Origin: Adiantum capillus-veneris
Lineage: Eukaryota > Streptophyta > Polypodiopsida > Polypodiales > Pteridaceae
Length of the DNA: 64,000 bases
Assembly (NCBI GenBank): GCA_014529385.2
Contig: CM043958.1
Coordinates: 92,222,435-92,286,434, forward strand
Reading direction: 5' to 3'
Shown: positions 11,641 through 23,518 of the stretch, one piece after another
How positions within the stretch are numbered: position 1 is the stretch's first letter
How the letters are laid out: the number at the start of each line of letters is the position of its first letter
Translations under genes and position numbers: made by a program
Notes under the pieces: generated by a model
The model's database searches: none
The model's input: the letters and a program-made list of their open reading frames with translations, nothing else
Told to the model about the DNA's origin: nothing

Positions 11641-11929
11641 CAACAATCCCTCCCTTAAGCACAAACCACTAACAAAGGGCTTTGTGACAAACATGGAAGA
11701 GTCTAACAAACCACTTGAAACATGAGTAGAAGTCCCCTTGCCCCCCACAACAACAACATTGGGTGTGTGTGTGGACTTCCCTCGAACAACAATCAGGATG
11801 GGATAGCAGGACTCAACCAAACTGACAAACAAAGAGGTCTTACCACTTATCACCGTGGGAGTGTCTATACCCGTACAAGATTTTATTGATTATGACAACA
11901 TAAAGATATTATAAAACTAAAGGACATCA

Positions 11930-12077
11930 CTAACTTATATATGTAAGGGCTCATCAATAATAATAGCATAGTGGTTCTTTCTTCCCTACTTGTAGTCTCT
12001 CTTGTTCTTCTCTTCTCCTTGCACCCTCTTCTCATGGAGCTTCTCTACCTGCGCCCATCGTAGCTTTGATCCTATTA
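11930..12077 (+). mobile_element. 3' LTR fragment, copia-type element
   Basis: This is the second copy of the LTR end described at 10070-10214. It includes taagggctcatcaataataa, ggagcttctctac and cgtagctttgatc. It is not followed by a primer-binding site, as expected for a 3' LTR. With the 5' LTR it bounds an internal region of about 1.7 kb. Confidence 0.6.
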
Positions 12078-14027
12078 ACCAGATGAAGCCCCAAGGCCTA
12101 CATCCACTTACTCGGGCTATATTGCACCAAAAATAATAATCTGGGGAGGGGGAAGGGAAGAATCAATTTAGCCCTAGTTTAGTGTGATGACACTAAAAGT
12201 CAATTAAATTGATGAGCTATAAAAAAACAAGGCCACAAGACATATACATTAACAACACAAATGCCTTTCTCTTCAATCGTTCCTACCTCTAAATTCAAAG
12301 TTGTGGAGTTTTCATCTATTGAGAGCCTTTCAAAATGTGAGACAGAGGGAGATGATGTGGTGAATGCAAGTTCCATGTGAGTGAGCTTTCATTGCTGCTT
12401 CTTATTAGCTTGGATTTTTGCGTAGCATTTTTGCCTTTCCTCATAAGTTGTGACCATCTCCTTTTCTTCACTACTTAAGTGGTAACTCCATTTATTGATG
12501 ACTTGTTGAGGTATGTATAAACATCAATAAAGGGTGTGTCTTACTTTATTTTCATAGCTTTTAGAGAGGACTTTGCTAAAGGACCTGTTTGTGAAAGGGG
12601 CACACAAGTGGCAAACTAGTAACCTTGCAGGAGGTGAATGAGTGTCCTTGTATTTTTATTTATTCCTACACTAAACTAAGATCCTTGCTTGCTTTCATGG
12701 CCTATTCTTGATGAGCTACCATTATTTTTTGAGAGTGAATATGCTAATAGAGCCTTGTTCTCTATCTCTTTCTGGTTTTGCATTAGCCAAAGCTCCTTGT
12801 ATACTGGTCGTACACCTTTGAGAGAGGAGTCGACATATTGCAGCATGGTGAGAGGGGCTATAGCATTGACACAAAAATATTGGTTTGCCACTGATTATTG
12901 CACATGGAGATGATTGGGGTACATTGTGCTACATCTAATATTCATGATTCTCCCATCATTTGAGTTGCAAATTCGCTAAAACTTAATGATTATTGGAGAT
13001 GCTCTTTAAAAACTCGACAAAACTCTGAGTAATGAATTAAGCCCCTATCCACACAAGATCATAGAGCCGATTATACGTGGAAAAGAAAGAAATAAGAGAA
13101 AAATCATTTCAATAGAAGGGAGAAAATAGATACGCTTGTGAGAGGGCTGAATTCAAGGTCAAGAATCCTCCATCCAAGAAAGCTTTGATAGGCAATAAGA
13201 GCGTACGCCTTGAGAATTTCCTTTTGCAATAGAGAGGGGTCCAATACAAAGCGTCAATATCAACAAGCAACGGTAGATCTCAAAAACCCTAGAAGCCTCG
13301 AGATGACAAAGCTCAACACAAAAAAAGGAGGAGTAAATGGAAGCATGGCTATATGTCTCTACGAAGCATAATGGTGGGGAAGGTAATAGAAGACACTTGG
13401 GTCCATGCTACAAGATAGAAGAGGTGGAAAGGGGCAAAAAGGAAAGTGCAAAAAATGCCAACTTTGGGGCATCTCAAATGGTCAAAGAAGACCTATGTCC
13501 GTAATAAAAGTAAGACATAACACCCACATCATTTTGTAGTCCCTTAATAATTCCATAGTGTAGACAGGAGTGCCCTTAACAATGCATTAGCAATGGAAAT
13601 TCAAAGCTGGCTTCATGTTATACTATAAAGTCTTAGAATTAATTGCTATACGAAGAGCAATCTCAAGATTACCATCACCCTCAGCATGAAAGCTAACTTC
13701 TCAATTTCCATACAATCATCGAGTTTATCACCTCATTTGCCTCCTATTAGTATGTGCCCTTGGAGGTGCAACATAAATTTCCTCATCCCTTTCATATGAG
13801 AAAATATCGTTGCAATGTTTTTGCTTAGTTTGTCTTTACTCTTGGTTTTTTGACCAATGTATATACGTCTTGTATTTGCATTGCACATGGTGCACCCACT
13901 ACTAGCTGGTTATTAGGAGAGTCAGGTAATAGGAAGAAGTTATAAGGACATGGTAATCCTTTGATGTGTATCTTGAGCTCCACATAATCTGGGGCTTTAT
14001 TGAAACTTCCATTAAATCATGTTAACA
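12078..14027. other. Unassigned spacer
   Basis: About 1.9 kb without recognisable coding similarity on either strand. The longest open frames, near 12676-12913, have no domain signature and overlap on opposite strands. Confidence 0.5.
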
Positions 14028-14650
14028 TCATTTCCAATGGAACATCCTTTTTAATGGTTGTAGGACCAACTTTGGTATTTGATATATATCCCAACTAATT
14101 GTATTCAAATGTGCACCAGAATCTACTAGCTCATGAATAGGTAATGTGTTGGATCCTAGCTCTGTAGAAATGTATGGATCTAAACAATCTTCATCTTCCT
14201 CAATGCTCTTTAGCTGGTAAATCTGAATAGCTCTTTGCCTTTTGAAGTCCTCTAGCATTTGTTTCCTCTTTGCAGCTCATTCTTTGGCTTTGTGCTATGC
14301 CTGTTGAATAAATTTTTCATGCTTGTCATTCCTGTTCTTAGTTGCATGTGCCCTTTCAAGCATTTCTTGAGTTAATGGCAAGGGATAATTTTTTAATCTA
14401 CAACCACTAATCAAATTGGGCATTTTCTCTCCATCCAATGTAGTAAGTTTTATGGCCCCACTTGGTGAATATAATGAATCGCAAATGGTCCCATACCTCG
14501 CCTTTTCAGTTTCTTTGTCTTTGGTTTAAGAATACAAACAAGCACATAATCTCTTGGAGAAAATTCTTTAGATTTCACAGGCTTGTCATGAAACTCTTTC
14601 ATGCATCCCTTTTGATAAAAAATCTCATCCTAGATACACATCGTCGAGTA
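14028..14650 (-). pseudogene. Ty3/gypsy integrase C-terminus plus protease-like tail, degenerate
   Basis: Minus-strand translation gives a gypsy integrase C-terminal region: KEFHDKPVKSKEFSPRDYVL, LKPKTKKLKRRGMGPFAIHY, then after a one-base shift SPSGAIKLTTLDGEKMPN, ISGCRLKNYPLPL and MLERAHATKNRNDKHEKF. The same frame continues, with two stops, through a basic linker (AAKRKQMLEDFKRQRA) and an acidic patch. It then reaches LPIHELVDSGAHLNTIS, which resembles the DSGA flap of a retropepsin. A protease after integrase is not the usual pol order. No LTR, RT or gag of this copy is seen. Confidence 0.7.
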
Positions 14651-14897
14651 TCAAGTATGCGGTAGTTCCAAGCATAATGTATGAAAAAGCAGTAATCCAC
14701 ATTCACCCACATCTACTTCTGCCATGCCAAGATGCTCCGTGGGAAGTGTTGCAATCACTATGCCATGTGATAGAAGATACTCAACTGCTAAAGTGAATGC
14801 CGAATCTAGAAGATCCCTTGAGAAAAAGTTCCATTTAGGGACTACTGTATTTAGTGGGGTGATTGCACAATGAGTGGGAAAATCTGCCCACACCAAT

Positions 14898-14921
14898 CCC
14901 CCCCCCCCCCCCCCCTCCCCC
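14898..14921. repeat. Poly-C tract
   Basis: A run of about 18 C, one T and 5 C. It creates an artefactual Gly-rich frame on the minus strand. Confidence 0.95.
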
Positions 14922-15273
14922 ACCAATTCAAGTAGTAGGATCCATTCATCCCCCTAGTGGAAGTCAAGGAGCCCAAAAATTATTGAACCCCACTTGTTTG
15001 TCTATATCATGTAGTTAACATATAAAATTTGATTCAATTGTGATGTGTTTATGTTACTCAAATTCAAAGTGAGATTTACCTCGTGTTTTATCTCTTGCAT
15101 TGTAAATTTAATTGCATGGAGTTGATGTTGCAACACATTCCAAGGTGTAGTGGATTGATCTCCTCATTTTGTACCATCTACAACAAAATACAACCACATA
15201 ACTATCTATCAATCAAACTTACTAATTTGGGTAGGAAGTTAAATATTGTGCTAAAAAAAGATTATGCATTTAC

Positions 15274-16690
15274 CTAACCCAAACATCTCCTCAATGTTAA
15301 CATCTGACAGTGGACTACCTACATGATGATCATCCTTCTTGGAGTGGTTGTGGGCACTATGCTCTAATTGTGAGCCATGTGTTTGCGATCTCTCATGGAC
15401 ACTCACATGTGATGTCGTATGGAGAGTTCCATCCACACCTTGAGACTCTACTCTCCCATCATCATCGGTGTTGACATGTGAGCGTGTGATGTATCGTATA
15501 CTATCTTCATTGCCTCCTCCATGGCCCACCACTGAATCCTCATCACTGTCCCCATCTCGTTCGCCTCTAGTTTTCTTTTTGCATTTTTCACTAGATGGTT
15601 CAACTTGCTGGTTATCCTCACTCTCTTTTCATTTTTTGTTAGGTGTGGGTCTTTTTCTAGAAGCTGTAATTCAAAGATGCATTTTCATATTATGAGAAAA
15701 TTAACTTAAGAAAATAAATACAACTATCTCTAAGTGTGTTTACTAACCACTATACTCAATGGCTTCTTCTACTGGAAACTTTCCATTGGGGTGATCTAAC
15801 CACCATGGACAACTCCTGCACAAAGTTTTATCCCAATTCTTTTTTATCCAATCTAATTCTCTAGGTAGAGTCTGGTTTCCTCTCTCTCTCTAGCTCAACC
15901 CATGCATCAGATCGATGTTCTAGGTGGAGCAACTAGTTCTCTATGCACTTTCTCCACCATCTACATGATTTACAATTCAATTTTAGAAAGAGGCATTTTA
16001 TTTGCAACTTACCTTTAAAGAAGGCGACGTGTTGTGCATTCCATCTGCGATTGCTCCTGTGGCTCATTGGTGGCACACATTGACTCTTCCACTTGTTGAA
16101 GGCCTTCTCAAAATGGTATGTGTGATAGGATCCTAAGGTAGATGCTAAAGTAACCCTTGATTTCTCTGTAGCATGTCTATGTGCTTTTTCCACCTTGGGA
16201 GAGGAGCTCTCGAGCTTTGCAACGAGTTCAAGAGTAAAATCTTCCAGTTGACCACCAATATGTATGGCATCAGAGCCATATAAAGAAATTCTTCTCTGCT
16301 AAGGGGATTTTGGTTTGCTTAAGTGCTTCCATGCCTTCAGATAAAATATCTAGCAATCTACACTTGCTGCATCTCAATATTTCCATCATTAGACAAATGA
16401 AAGTTACATAAAACACACAATGTAGCAAATTGCGAAAACTTACTCCTCGTTGGATATACATGCTCGTGCAATCTCAACAAGATTTTTTAGGGTGAACCTA
16501 TTTCCCTTTTCATTCCAACCTGTGTACGAAATTGCTTTGTGAAACAATTATTCACCGTTGTTAGGGTTGACGATCTATGCAAGCTTGTAAACCCACTTTA
16601 CAAAGAGGGCTTTGATATCCTTGAGTGCATCGTCATAATTTTTGGAGTATTCATATGGGGCTACAAGAGAGATCAAGAGAGAGTACTTTG
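15274..16690 (-). pseudogene. Decayed multi-exon gene of unknown family
   Basis: On the minus strand four coding blocks are separated by plausible introns. Block 1 (about 16690-16444) reads SLVAPYEYSKNYDDALKDI, LFVKWVYKLA and TGWNEKGNRFTLKNLVEIA and ends at gga|gtaagt. Block 2 (16366-16013) reads KCRLLDILSEGMEALKQTK, then after a one-base shift GGQLEDFTLELVAKLESSS and FEKAFNKWKSQCVPPM, ending aaag|gtaagt. Block 3 (to 15748) reads LDWIKKNWDKTLCRSC and HPNGKFPVEEAIEYS, ending gtg|gttagt. Block 4 (15663-15274) follows an acag acceptor and gives a Lys/Glu/Asp/Ser/His-rich tail ending at ttag|gtaaat. The frame is preserved across the first and last introns, which supports splicing. Several stops and shifts show decay. 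I do not recognise the family. Confidence 0.55.
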
Positions 16691-16762
16691 TTGTTCAAAG
16701 GATCACAATCTTTGATTGAGTTACATTGTTGATAAACTCAAAGCTTGACATAAATTATGATG

Positions 16763-16765
<3 letters not shown>

Positions 16766-16847
<82 letters not shown>
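16766..16847. repeat. AG microsatellite
   Basis: A pure AG dinucleotide run of about 41 units, ending the decayed multi-exon region on its 5' side. Confidence 0.98.
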
Positions 16848-16850
<3 letters not shown>

Positions 16851-17467
16851 GAGCAGATCCTCCACTCTTAATGGTTGAATGAGAGAGAGAAGCTTTCTTG
16901 GAATCTGCTTGCACAATTCCAGAAAAGCACTCACCAAAAAACGCTCGCCAAAAAAATATATACATTCCAAATGTGATGTGCCAATTGATTTCATTTGTTG
17001 CTAATCATGATGCACCTCAAAATCCAGCCTAATATCTTGTGCCAAATCAAGATGCATGGTTAAAAAGTCTTGTATGTTGGCATTGATAGTTCAAGTCATG
17101 ATTGTGCTGAGATATTTGGTGATGTTGATAAGATTGCAAGGTAAAGTAGAAGAGGGACATGATGCCTATATGCTAGCAGACAAAATTGTGTCACCCTAAT
17201 GACCACAATATAAAGGCAAGTGACACAGTGTGCCTCAAATAATAACAATTTGGGGAATATCGTTTGTTGCTTGTGGCAACACTTAATTGATGCCATTATT
17301 TCCTTCTTGCTTGCAAGCTCTATCTAAGATCTCATACAGCAATGTTTGTGGCACAAATTTTGGAGGTCACAACTACTTTCCAAAAATTTCATTTTTGTAG
17401 CATTTTTAAGTTTGGAGGGAATCTATCTAATTAAATAATGAATCTTCACTCATCGTGCCCACCTCTT
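16848..17467. other. Unassigned spacer
   Basis: No coding similarity or repeat structure was recognised between the AG tract and the LTR-like segment at 17468. Confidence 0.5.
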
Positions 17468-17768
<301 letters not shown>

Positions 17769-17770
17769 AC

Positions 17771-17782
17771 TAGTATTAGAGC
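17771..17782 (+). other. Decayed tRNA-iMet primer-binding site
   Basis: TAGTATTAGAGC differs from the standard TGGTATCAGAGC by two transitions (G to A and C to T) and stands just after the LTR-like end. It supports a plus-strand LTR element starting at 17468. Confidence 0.7.
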
Positions 17783-18149
17783 CCAGGTGTGATGACGCCT
17801 CAGTGACTTTGTGCCCCCTCATGCATGAGACGACTGTAGCAAGGAAGTTTTGGAGCTTTGGGGAATGAGAGCTTGTAGATCTAGAGCTTATGAGCAAGAC
17901 TCAGGCAAGCACCATTGGCAAGATCTAAAGGTCCAAAATTGAATCAAACTTCTGGAGAAACTAGCATATCTAAAAATGAATGCAATGACAATAGTGGAAA
18001 AATGTGCAAATTAACGTAAGTGCTCATTACAATAGCATTGGAGATTGGAAGTGCAAGGTGTAGTGCTGAACTAAGCGTTGAAAAATTGAATTGAAGCTAT
18101 AGTGTTAAGAATTCTAAAAATGCAAGCAAGTATTGTGTGCAAGAAAAGC

Positions 18150-18296
18150 ACTCAAAAATCTTGAGTGTGTGTGTGTGTGTGTCTATTACACACACACACA
18201 TAGTAGGTACAAGAGAAGGGTGTGGAAGACGTGTGTGTACTGCACACACACAGACATATACTCTTAACACTCTTGGTGGCTCAATAAGGCAAGTGT

Positions 18297-18338
<42 letters not shown>

Positions 18339-18368
18339 CGTGCATGAAAATTCATGCTTGTACCCAAC

Positions 18369-18450
<82 letters not shown>

Positions 18451-18624
18451 TTGGGTCTCCTTTGACACACTCTCACCGGCAAATTCCACTTCTTGGTATC
18501 TGCAAGCTTGACATACCAACATCAACTTGGAGATTCGACAATTCCATGTGGCAGTGGAGGATGACATTGGCTCACATTGGCATCAGATCACATTGCCATC
18601 GGCTTTGGATTGTGCTTTTGATAT

Positions 18625-18700
<76 letters not shown>

Positions 18701-18770
18701 TTTGGATTGTGCTTTTGATATGTACACACACACACACGCGCGCGCACGCACACACACATTTTGGATTGCA
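18150..18770. repeat. Compound microsatellite cluster with snap-back GT/AC pairs
   Basis: Three short GT-rich to AC-rich inversions occur at 18165-18202, 18230-18251 and 18292-18332. They are followed by AT (about 18371-18408) running into AG (18409-18448), then a long AC tract (18627-18699) and a mixed AC/GC tract (about 18723-18758). The flanking unit ttttggattgtgcttttgat is repeated around the last two AC tracts, with a partial third copy after them. Open frames here are dinucleotide artefacts. Confidence 0.92.
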
Positions 18771-20094
18771 AAATTGGCAAGGGATTTAGAGATCTAGCTT
18801 TGTGTTCTGTTTGAATAAATATACACATAGGTATAGAGAACGGGTTGGCTCTTTTTTAGCTCATCCTCAACATCATTGACATCGACATCCACATCGGTGT
18901 TTTTTCATGGCTCTTGGACCTATGACTTTGGTGAGCATTTTCTCTGTAGAAGCTATCTACTTATGAATGTGATCATGTATTTTATGCATAATTGAGAGCA
19001 CTTTATCCTAGTCTTTAGTCATTGACACTTGTTTTTCTTGCATTATCTTTTGGCACTTGATTATGCATGGTTTTTAAAGGTTGGACACTATTTTTTGTTA
19101 TCTTTTGGTAGGGCCATACATTGAGCTATAGATTACATATGTGAGCATTGGATTGATGCATTCACCAAGTTTATCGTTGTGTAGTGGTCAAGGTGATCTC
19201 TCAATTTGGCATCTTTTATGGAGATTGAGTTGGAGTGGCCATGCTCTAGAAGCAAGACACATCACATTGATCCTCTTAAAACAGATATTCCTCCTAAAAT
19301 AAAGATGGATAATATGGACTTTGTTGATATGCTCATGCTAGAGACTGATATGGGGATGTTAGGACATTGGACAAGTAATCTTGATGATGTAGAGGATGCA
19401 ATTAGCATTGAGGTGCTTGCCACACATAGATGGTAGAGGTTGCATTAAGAGTTGAAATGGATACTAAGGATTGGCTATCTCAAGGGGGTCACTACAATAA
19501 AAAGCTGAGTTCAACAATAGGGATTATTTTATTCTATATTTTCCCACATTTTCACATACCAAATTGTGTTGAAAAATAATATTGAAAAAACATTTATAGA
19601 TTGAATAAAGAAAGGGTGTCTTTTATTGGTGAAAAATTTGTAGCTAAGTAGATTTACAAATAGTCCTTGAATGCAAATGATATCTAGGTTTTATATATAG
19701 AAAATGGCCCACCCCCGAAGTAGCTTGTAGCTATCATGCAATTTTCATCAGCCTTCAAGAGGTTGATGTACGACCTTTTAGTGTCAAGGCCCAAGAACGC
19801 AATCTTGGTGGGAGTATTTGCAACTGGGGTTGTCAATCAAGCCACGAGTGACACTAGCATGATGCATCATGGAGCTATGTAGGTCATTTTTATGGGATAC
19901 TTGTAGGATATGGGTGTGCATTCTAGCAAAGATACACACTTTTGTCAATTGCTAGAGCCTATACAATGGCATGCATGTACTTTGAAAGAGCGAGTGGACA
20001 AAGATTGAGAGAGTCTCTCACATATAATTATATTCTCTAGTAGGTCCTATAGCCAATCCACTTATCAAAACACTCTCACCTTTCAGTGGAAGGT
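18771..20094. other. Unassigned, probably internal region of a decayed LTR element
   Basis: This lies between LTR-like copies at 17468 and 20095, so it may be the internal part of that element. A 76-residue open frame at 19206-19436 (MASFMEIELEWPC onwards) has no recognised domain. No pol motif is seen. Confidence 0.4.
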
Positions 20095-20306
20095 TATTAG
20101 GGTAAAGGTGATGTGCCTTACCCTTGGTTAAAAATAGTGTACACTCACTTTCCCCTTATTCTTTATACATATACAAGAATAAGCATATACAAAGAATAAG
20201 GATCTCTCTCTCTCTCTCTCTCTCATCTGTTGAGGGGTAGATCCGCCCACACTACTCCCCTCTTTTCTCTTTGCTTGCACCACATGCACGTGCTTTGTAC
20301 CATTCA
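20095..20306 (+). mobile_element. Second LTR-like copy
   Basis: Same orientation and landmarks as 17468-17768, with a short TC tract (about 20203-20224) and a small duplication of the atacaagaataag block. It probably represents the 3' LTR of the element whose 5' LTR is at 17468. Confidence 0.6.
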
Positions 20307-20309
20307 TTG

Positions 20310-20489
20310 GGGCAAAGGTGGTGCATCTTAACCTGGGCCGGATACAGTGTCCGGCCACCACTTACTTTCACCTTATTCTTTGTACGCCATCTCTCTGTGT
20401 TCCGCTAAGAGGTAGCTCCACCCACACAATACCCTCTTTTCCTCTTTTCTCTTTGATCACACCACTGCACACATTATGTGTCCCTTTCA
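20310..20489 (+). mobile_element. Third LTR-like copy, tandem
   Basis: A further copy immediately follows the second, starting ttggggcaaaggtggtgcat and ending ccctttca. Its TC tract is reduced to a few bases. Two adjoining LTR copies without an internal region suggest tandem LTR recombination or a second insertion. Confidence 0.55.
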
Positions 20490-21397
20490 ATACTCATATC
20501 ATCTTAACTTTGTTAGCATAGTTTGCTTGAGGTTTTCTCCTTACCTTGATGACATAGCATCCCGTAACCACATGCATCAATGTGTAAAACCAAAAAAAAA
20601 CAAAAATTGAAGGAGAGGTGAGCATGTCAACATAGGAGACGGGTAGAGGAAGCCTAGATAATATTTCATTAATTTTGTATTAGTAGAAAAGAAGCTCCTT
20701 CCATGGTAATCTTCAAAGTTCTCTACAGCATAGCCATGCTCTCAATTCTTCTACCAAAAACCTTATCTTCCGAAGTTAAAAACTCACTTTTATATCTTAG
20801 GCCCAAATCATAAGTTTTTTGCTACAATGTGGACCCTCAAGCTCCTAGGCTTTCTTACCTTGGTCCTATAGGAAATCTTATATCCATCAGTAAATATATT
20901 ATCATTTGCAAAAAATAAAAAATCCAACTTTATAATTAAATTTCTACAAAAATCACAAAGGTTTTCCGTACCTATCAAAAATAAGAAAACATTAACAAAT
21001 ATTGGCATTTGACTTCTATCTTTGCATGACAATCTCCATCTTGCATCTTCACTTTTTCATCAATATCTTCACTTGGGCATGTATGAGAAATCTTTGTGGA
21101 ATATTTTGTTGGAAGGGAAAAAACTTCTAACACTCTTCCTTCTCCTACTCCTTGTTGCCCTCAACAAGAGCGTTTGTCTTTGTTGCTTGTGAGCATGGCG
21201 GAGGTTCTTTGTTCTTGCATAGCTTGTGGATATCTTTTGCTAGAGGTTTTGTTGTTGACTCAAATTTTAGCACGTCTCAAGTGCTCCTTGACATTGTAAT
21301 GTTTGAAATTTTCTTTGTGGAGCCATTTTGATCTTTGCTTGTTATTTGTAGTATTTATCTTCATAGCTTTTTCATGTTCTTATACATTGTGGACTGG

Positions 21398-21440
<43 letters not shown>

Positions 21441-21669
21441 CCGTGGCACCCTGCAATAGTGCACATCTTTGATACATAAAACTGGCTTTGATTGTAACCC
21501 ACTTGTGTACAATAGTGTTTGTGGAAAGTGACCTATGAAGGGTAAGTGAAAAGGCCATGGAAACGTTTATGGTCATTAGGGTTCAATGCAAGAACAAGGA
21601 TGACTTTTCATCACAATCAAGGAAGACAAAGAGTTTGCTTTTGAAACTAGGATAGTAGGGCTCAATCTT
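20490..21669. other. Unassigned spacer with TC tract
   Basis: No recognisable gene. A TC microsatellite lies at about 21400-21438. Confidence 0.5.
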
Positions 21670-22130
21670 GGGCTTATCATGCAAAGAGCAAGGAAAAATT
21701 CTTATCATGTTGCTTCTCAAACCTATAATGGAAAGCTCAAGCTTGGGGAGTTCAAAGTAATTGAATCGAAGTACACAAGGTGTATTACATTATCTTCATT
21801 GAATTGGAGATAATAAATTTCAAAAACTCAAAAGGGATTTCCATGCAAAGAGTAAGGAAAATATTCTTATCACATCGCTTCTCAAACCTACTCAAACCTA
21901 CAATGGAAAGCTCAAGCTTGGGGAGTTCAAAGTGATTGAACTCCCAAAACCTACAATGGAAAGCTCAAGCTTGGGGAGTTCAAAGTAATTGAACTCCCCA
22001 AACCTACAATGGAAAGCTCAAGCTTGGGGAGTTCAAATTAATTGAATCAAAGTACACAAGGTGTATCACATTGTCTTCATTGAATTGGAGATAATAAAGT
22101 TCAAAAACTCGAAAGTGATTTCCTACTCAA
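21670..22130. repeat. Nested tandem repeat
   Basis: A larger unit (atgcaaagag.aaggaaaa through ggagataataaa) occurs twice, starting near 21679 and 21842. Within the second copy a smaller unit of about 57 bp (ctacaatggaaagctcaagc, ttggggagttcaaag) is present three times. The small unit contains the inverted repeat ggggagttcaa/ttgaactcccc around a five-base loop. It is non-coding. Confidence 0.85.
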
Positions 22131-22229
22131 GAAGGCTTGATCAAAATTGAGCTTTGATCTTTTGTTGAAAGGAAAAACAATTTTCCTTTCTACCAAAGCT
22201 GCATGGATGGGCTATTATCTAGATTGAAT

Positions 22230-22314
<85 letters not shown>
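22230..22314. repeat. CT then CA microsatellite
   Basis: A nearly pure CT tract (22230-22296) runs into a CA tract (22297-22314). Confidence 0.97.
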
Positions 22315-22316
<2 letters not shown>

Positions 22317-22341
22317 ATTGGTTGAAGACATTGATATAACA

Positions 22342-22419
<78 letters not shown>

Positions 22420-22424
22420 GGTTG
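22315..22424 (+). mobile_element. Extremely 5'-truncated LINE with CT tail and 10-bp target duplication
   Basis: The sequence gaagacattgatataacatt followed by tcatt matches the 3' terminus of the LINE family at 44-52 kb (gaagacgttaatataacatt). It is followed directly by about 65 bp of CT repeat. The ten bases caattggttg occur at 22315-22324 and again at 22415-22424, as a target-site duplication of a LINE insertion would. Only about 25 unique bases of the element were copied. Confidence 0.7.
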
Positions 22425-22864
22425 CAACAACAACGAGAATTCTCAATATAGAGCTCTTGTAGTAAACAAATTGGGTGACCAAATAAATAAGCTTCAAAAA
22501 ACAAGTGGTGCATAAAATCCATGCAAGATAAAAAGCTACTATTAATCAATAAAGAGTGCAATTGACTACCACTACAACTGTTAAATGTGCATGCAAGTGT
22601 GGTGGAAGTAAAAATCTAAGCAAGAAGTCTTTTTTTACACTAGTGCAACATTGCACGCCACTCTATCAAGGACAACATATACTAGATATTATGATTGTTT
22701 TTGTCTAGAAATTTTCACATGTATGGCACTGCACAAGATTTCCTTGAAGGCCATGAATTTTATATTGAGCATCAATCACTTGATCACCAAGCAACATAAG
22801 ATTCACACTATGTGTCTATGAGGCATCATGGGTTGGTTGATTAGCACAATTTCAATGAACTTTT
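22425..22864. other. Unassigned spacer
   Basis: No coding similarity seen between the truncated LINE and the copia 3' LTR. Confidence 0.5.
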
Positions 22865-22976
22865 TGAAGTATGTGTGGTGCATGCAGAGTGCGAGGGAGA
22901 AGAAGAGCAGGGACAAAGTGTTGGTGGATCTCCATTATTGTTCTATATGATCAAAAGAATATATAAGAAACTTGCA
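22865..22976 (-). mobile_element. 3' LTR of minus-strand copia element
   Basis: Starting TGAAG on the plus strand, this resembles 28411-28545: ggagaagaagagcag, gtgttggtg, ttctatat.atcaaaagaat. These are short, diverged LTRs. The right edge is judged from loss of similarity and is approximate. Confidence 0.65.
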
Positions 22977-23518
22977 CTCTGACTATCATAATGCAACACT
23001 AGATTCTAAGTTATGCCAAGAGCTCCCACTAGGAGAGCTACAACTTCCTTGCTAGCATTAGAAACTTCAACATACTCTACCTTTGTGGTGGAGGATGACA
23101 TACAATTTTGAAGACACGATCTCCATGACACGATTGTGCCAACATATAGAAAAACATAGCCGGATGTGAATCTCTAACTATCCACACAACCTACATAATC
23201 CGCATCCTAGAGTAACCCACAATGCATGCATTAGCGTTCCCAAAGTGCAGCACTTGTCTATCGTACCTTTTAGATACCTAAGACGTGTTTCACTAATTCC
23301 CATTGATTTCTACCAAGATTTTCCATAAAACTTGCAAACCACTTCCACTGCAACAGAAACATCTGGTCTCATGGCTACCATGGCATACATGAGACTACCA
23401 ACTGCTTGGCCATTTCTACTTTCTCACTATCAAACTTGGGAGCCACCAATCTTGCTAAGTTTTGTATATTCCTCCATTGGGGTACTCAATGTAGCCTTCC
23501 CCTCTTCATATTAAAACG

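Noticed and set aside
19488-19505. CACTACAA motif as a CACTA-element terminus
   Set aside because: The motif is short and also occurs at 37723. No inverted partner or 3-bp duplication was found at a fitting distance.
21670-22130. Possible CRISPR-like repeat array
   Set aside because: The units are contiguous tandem repeats without unique spacers, and the DNA is eukaryotic.
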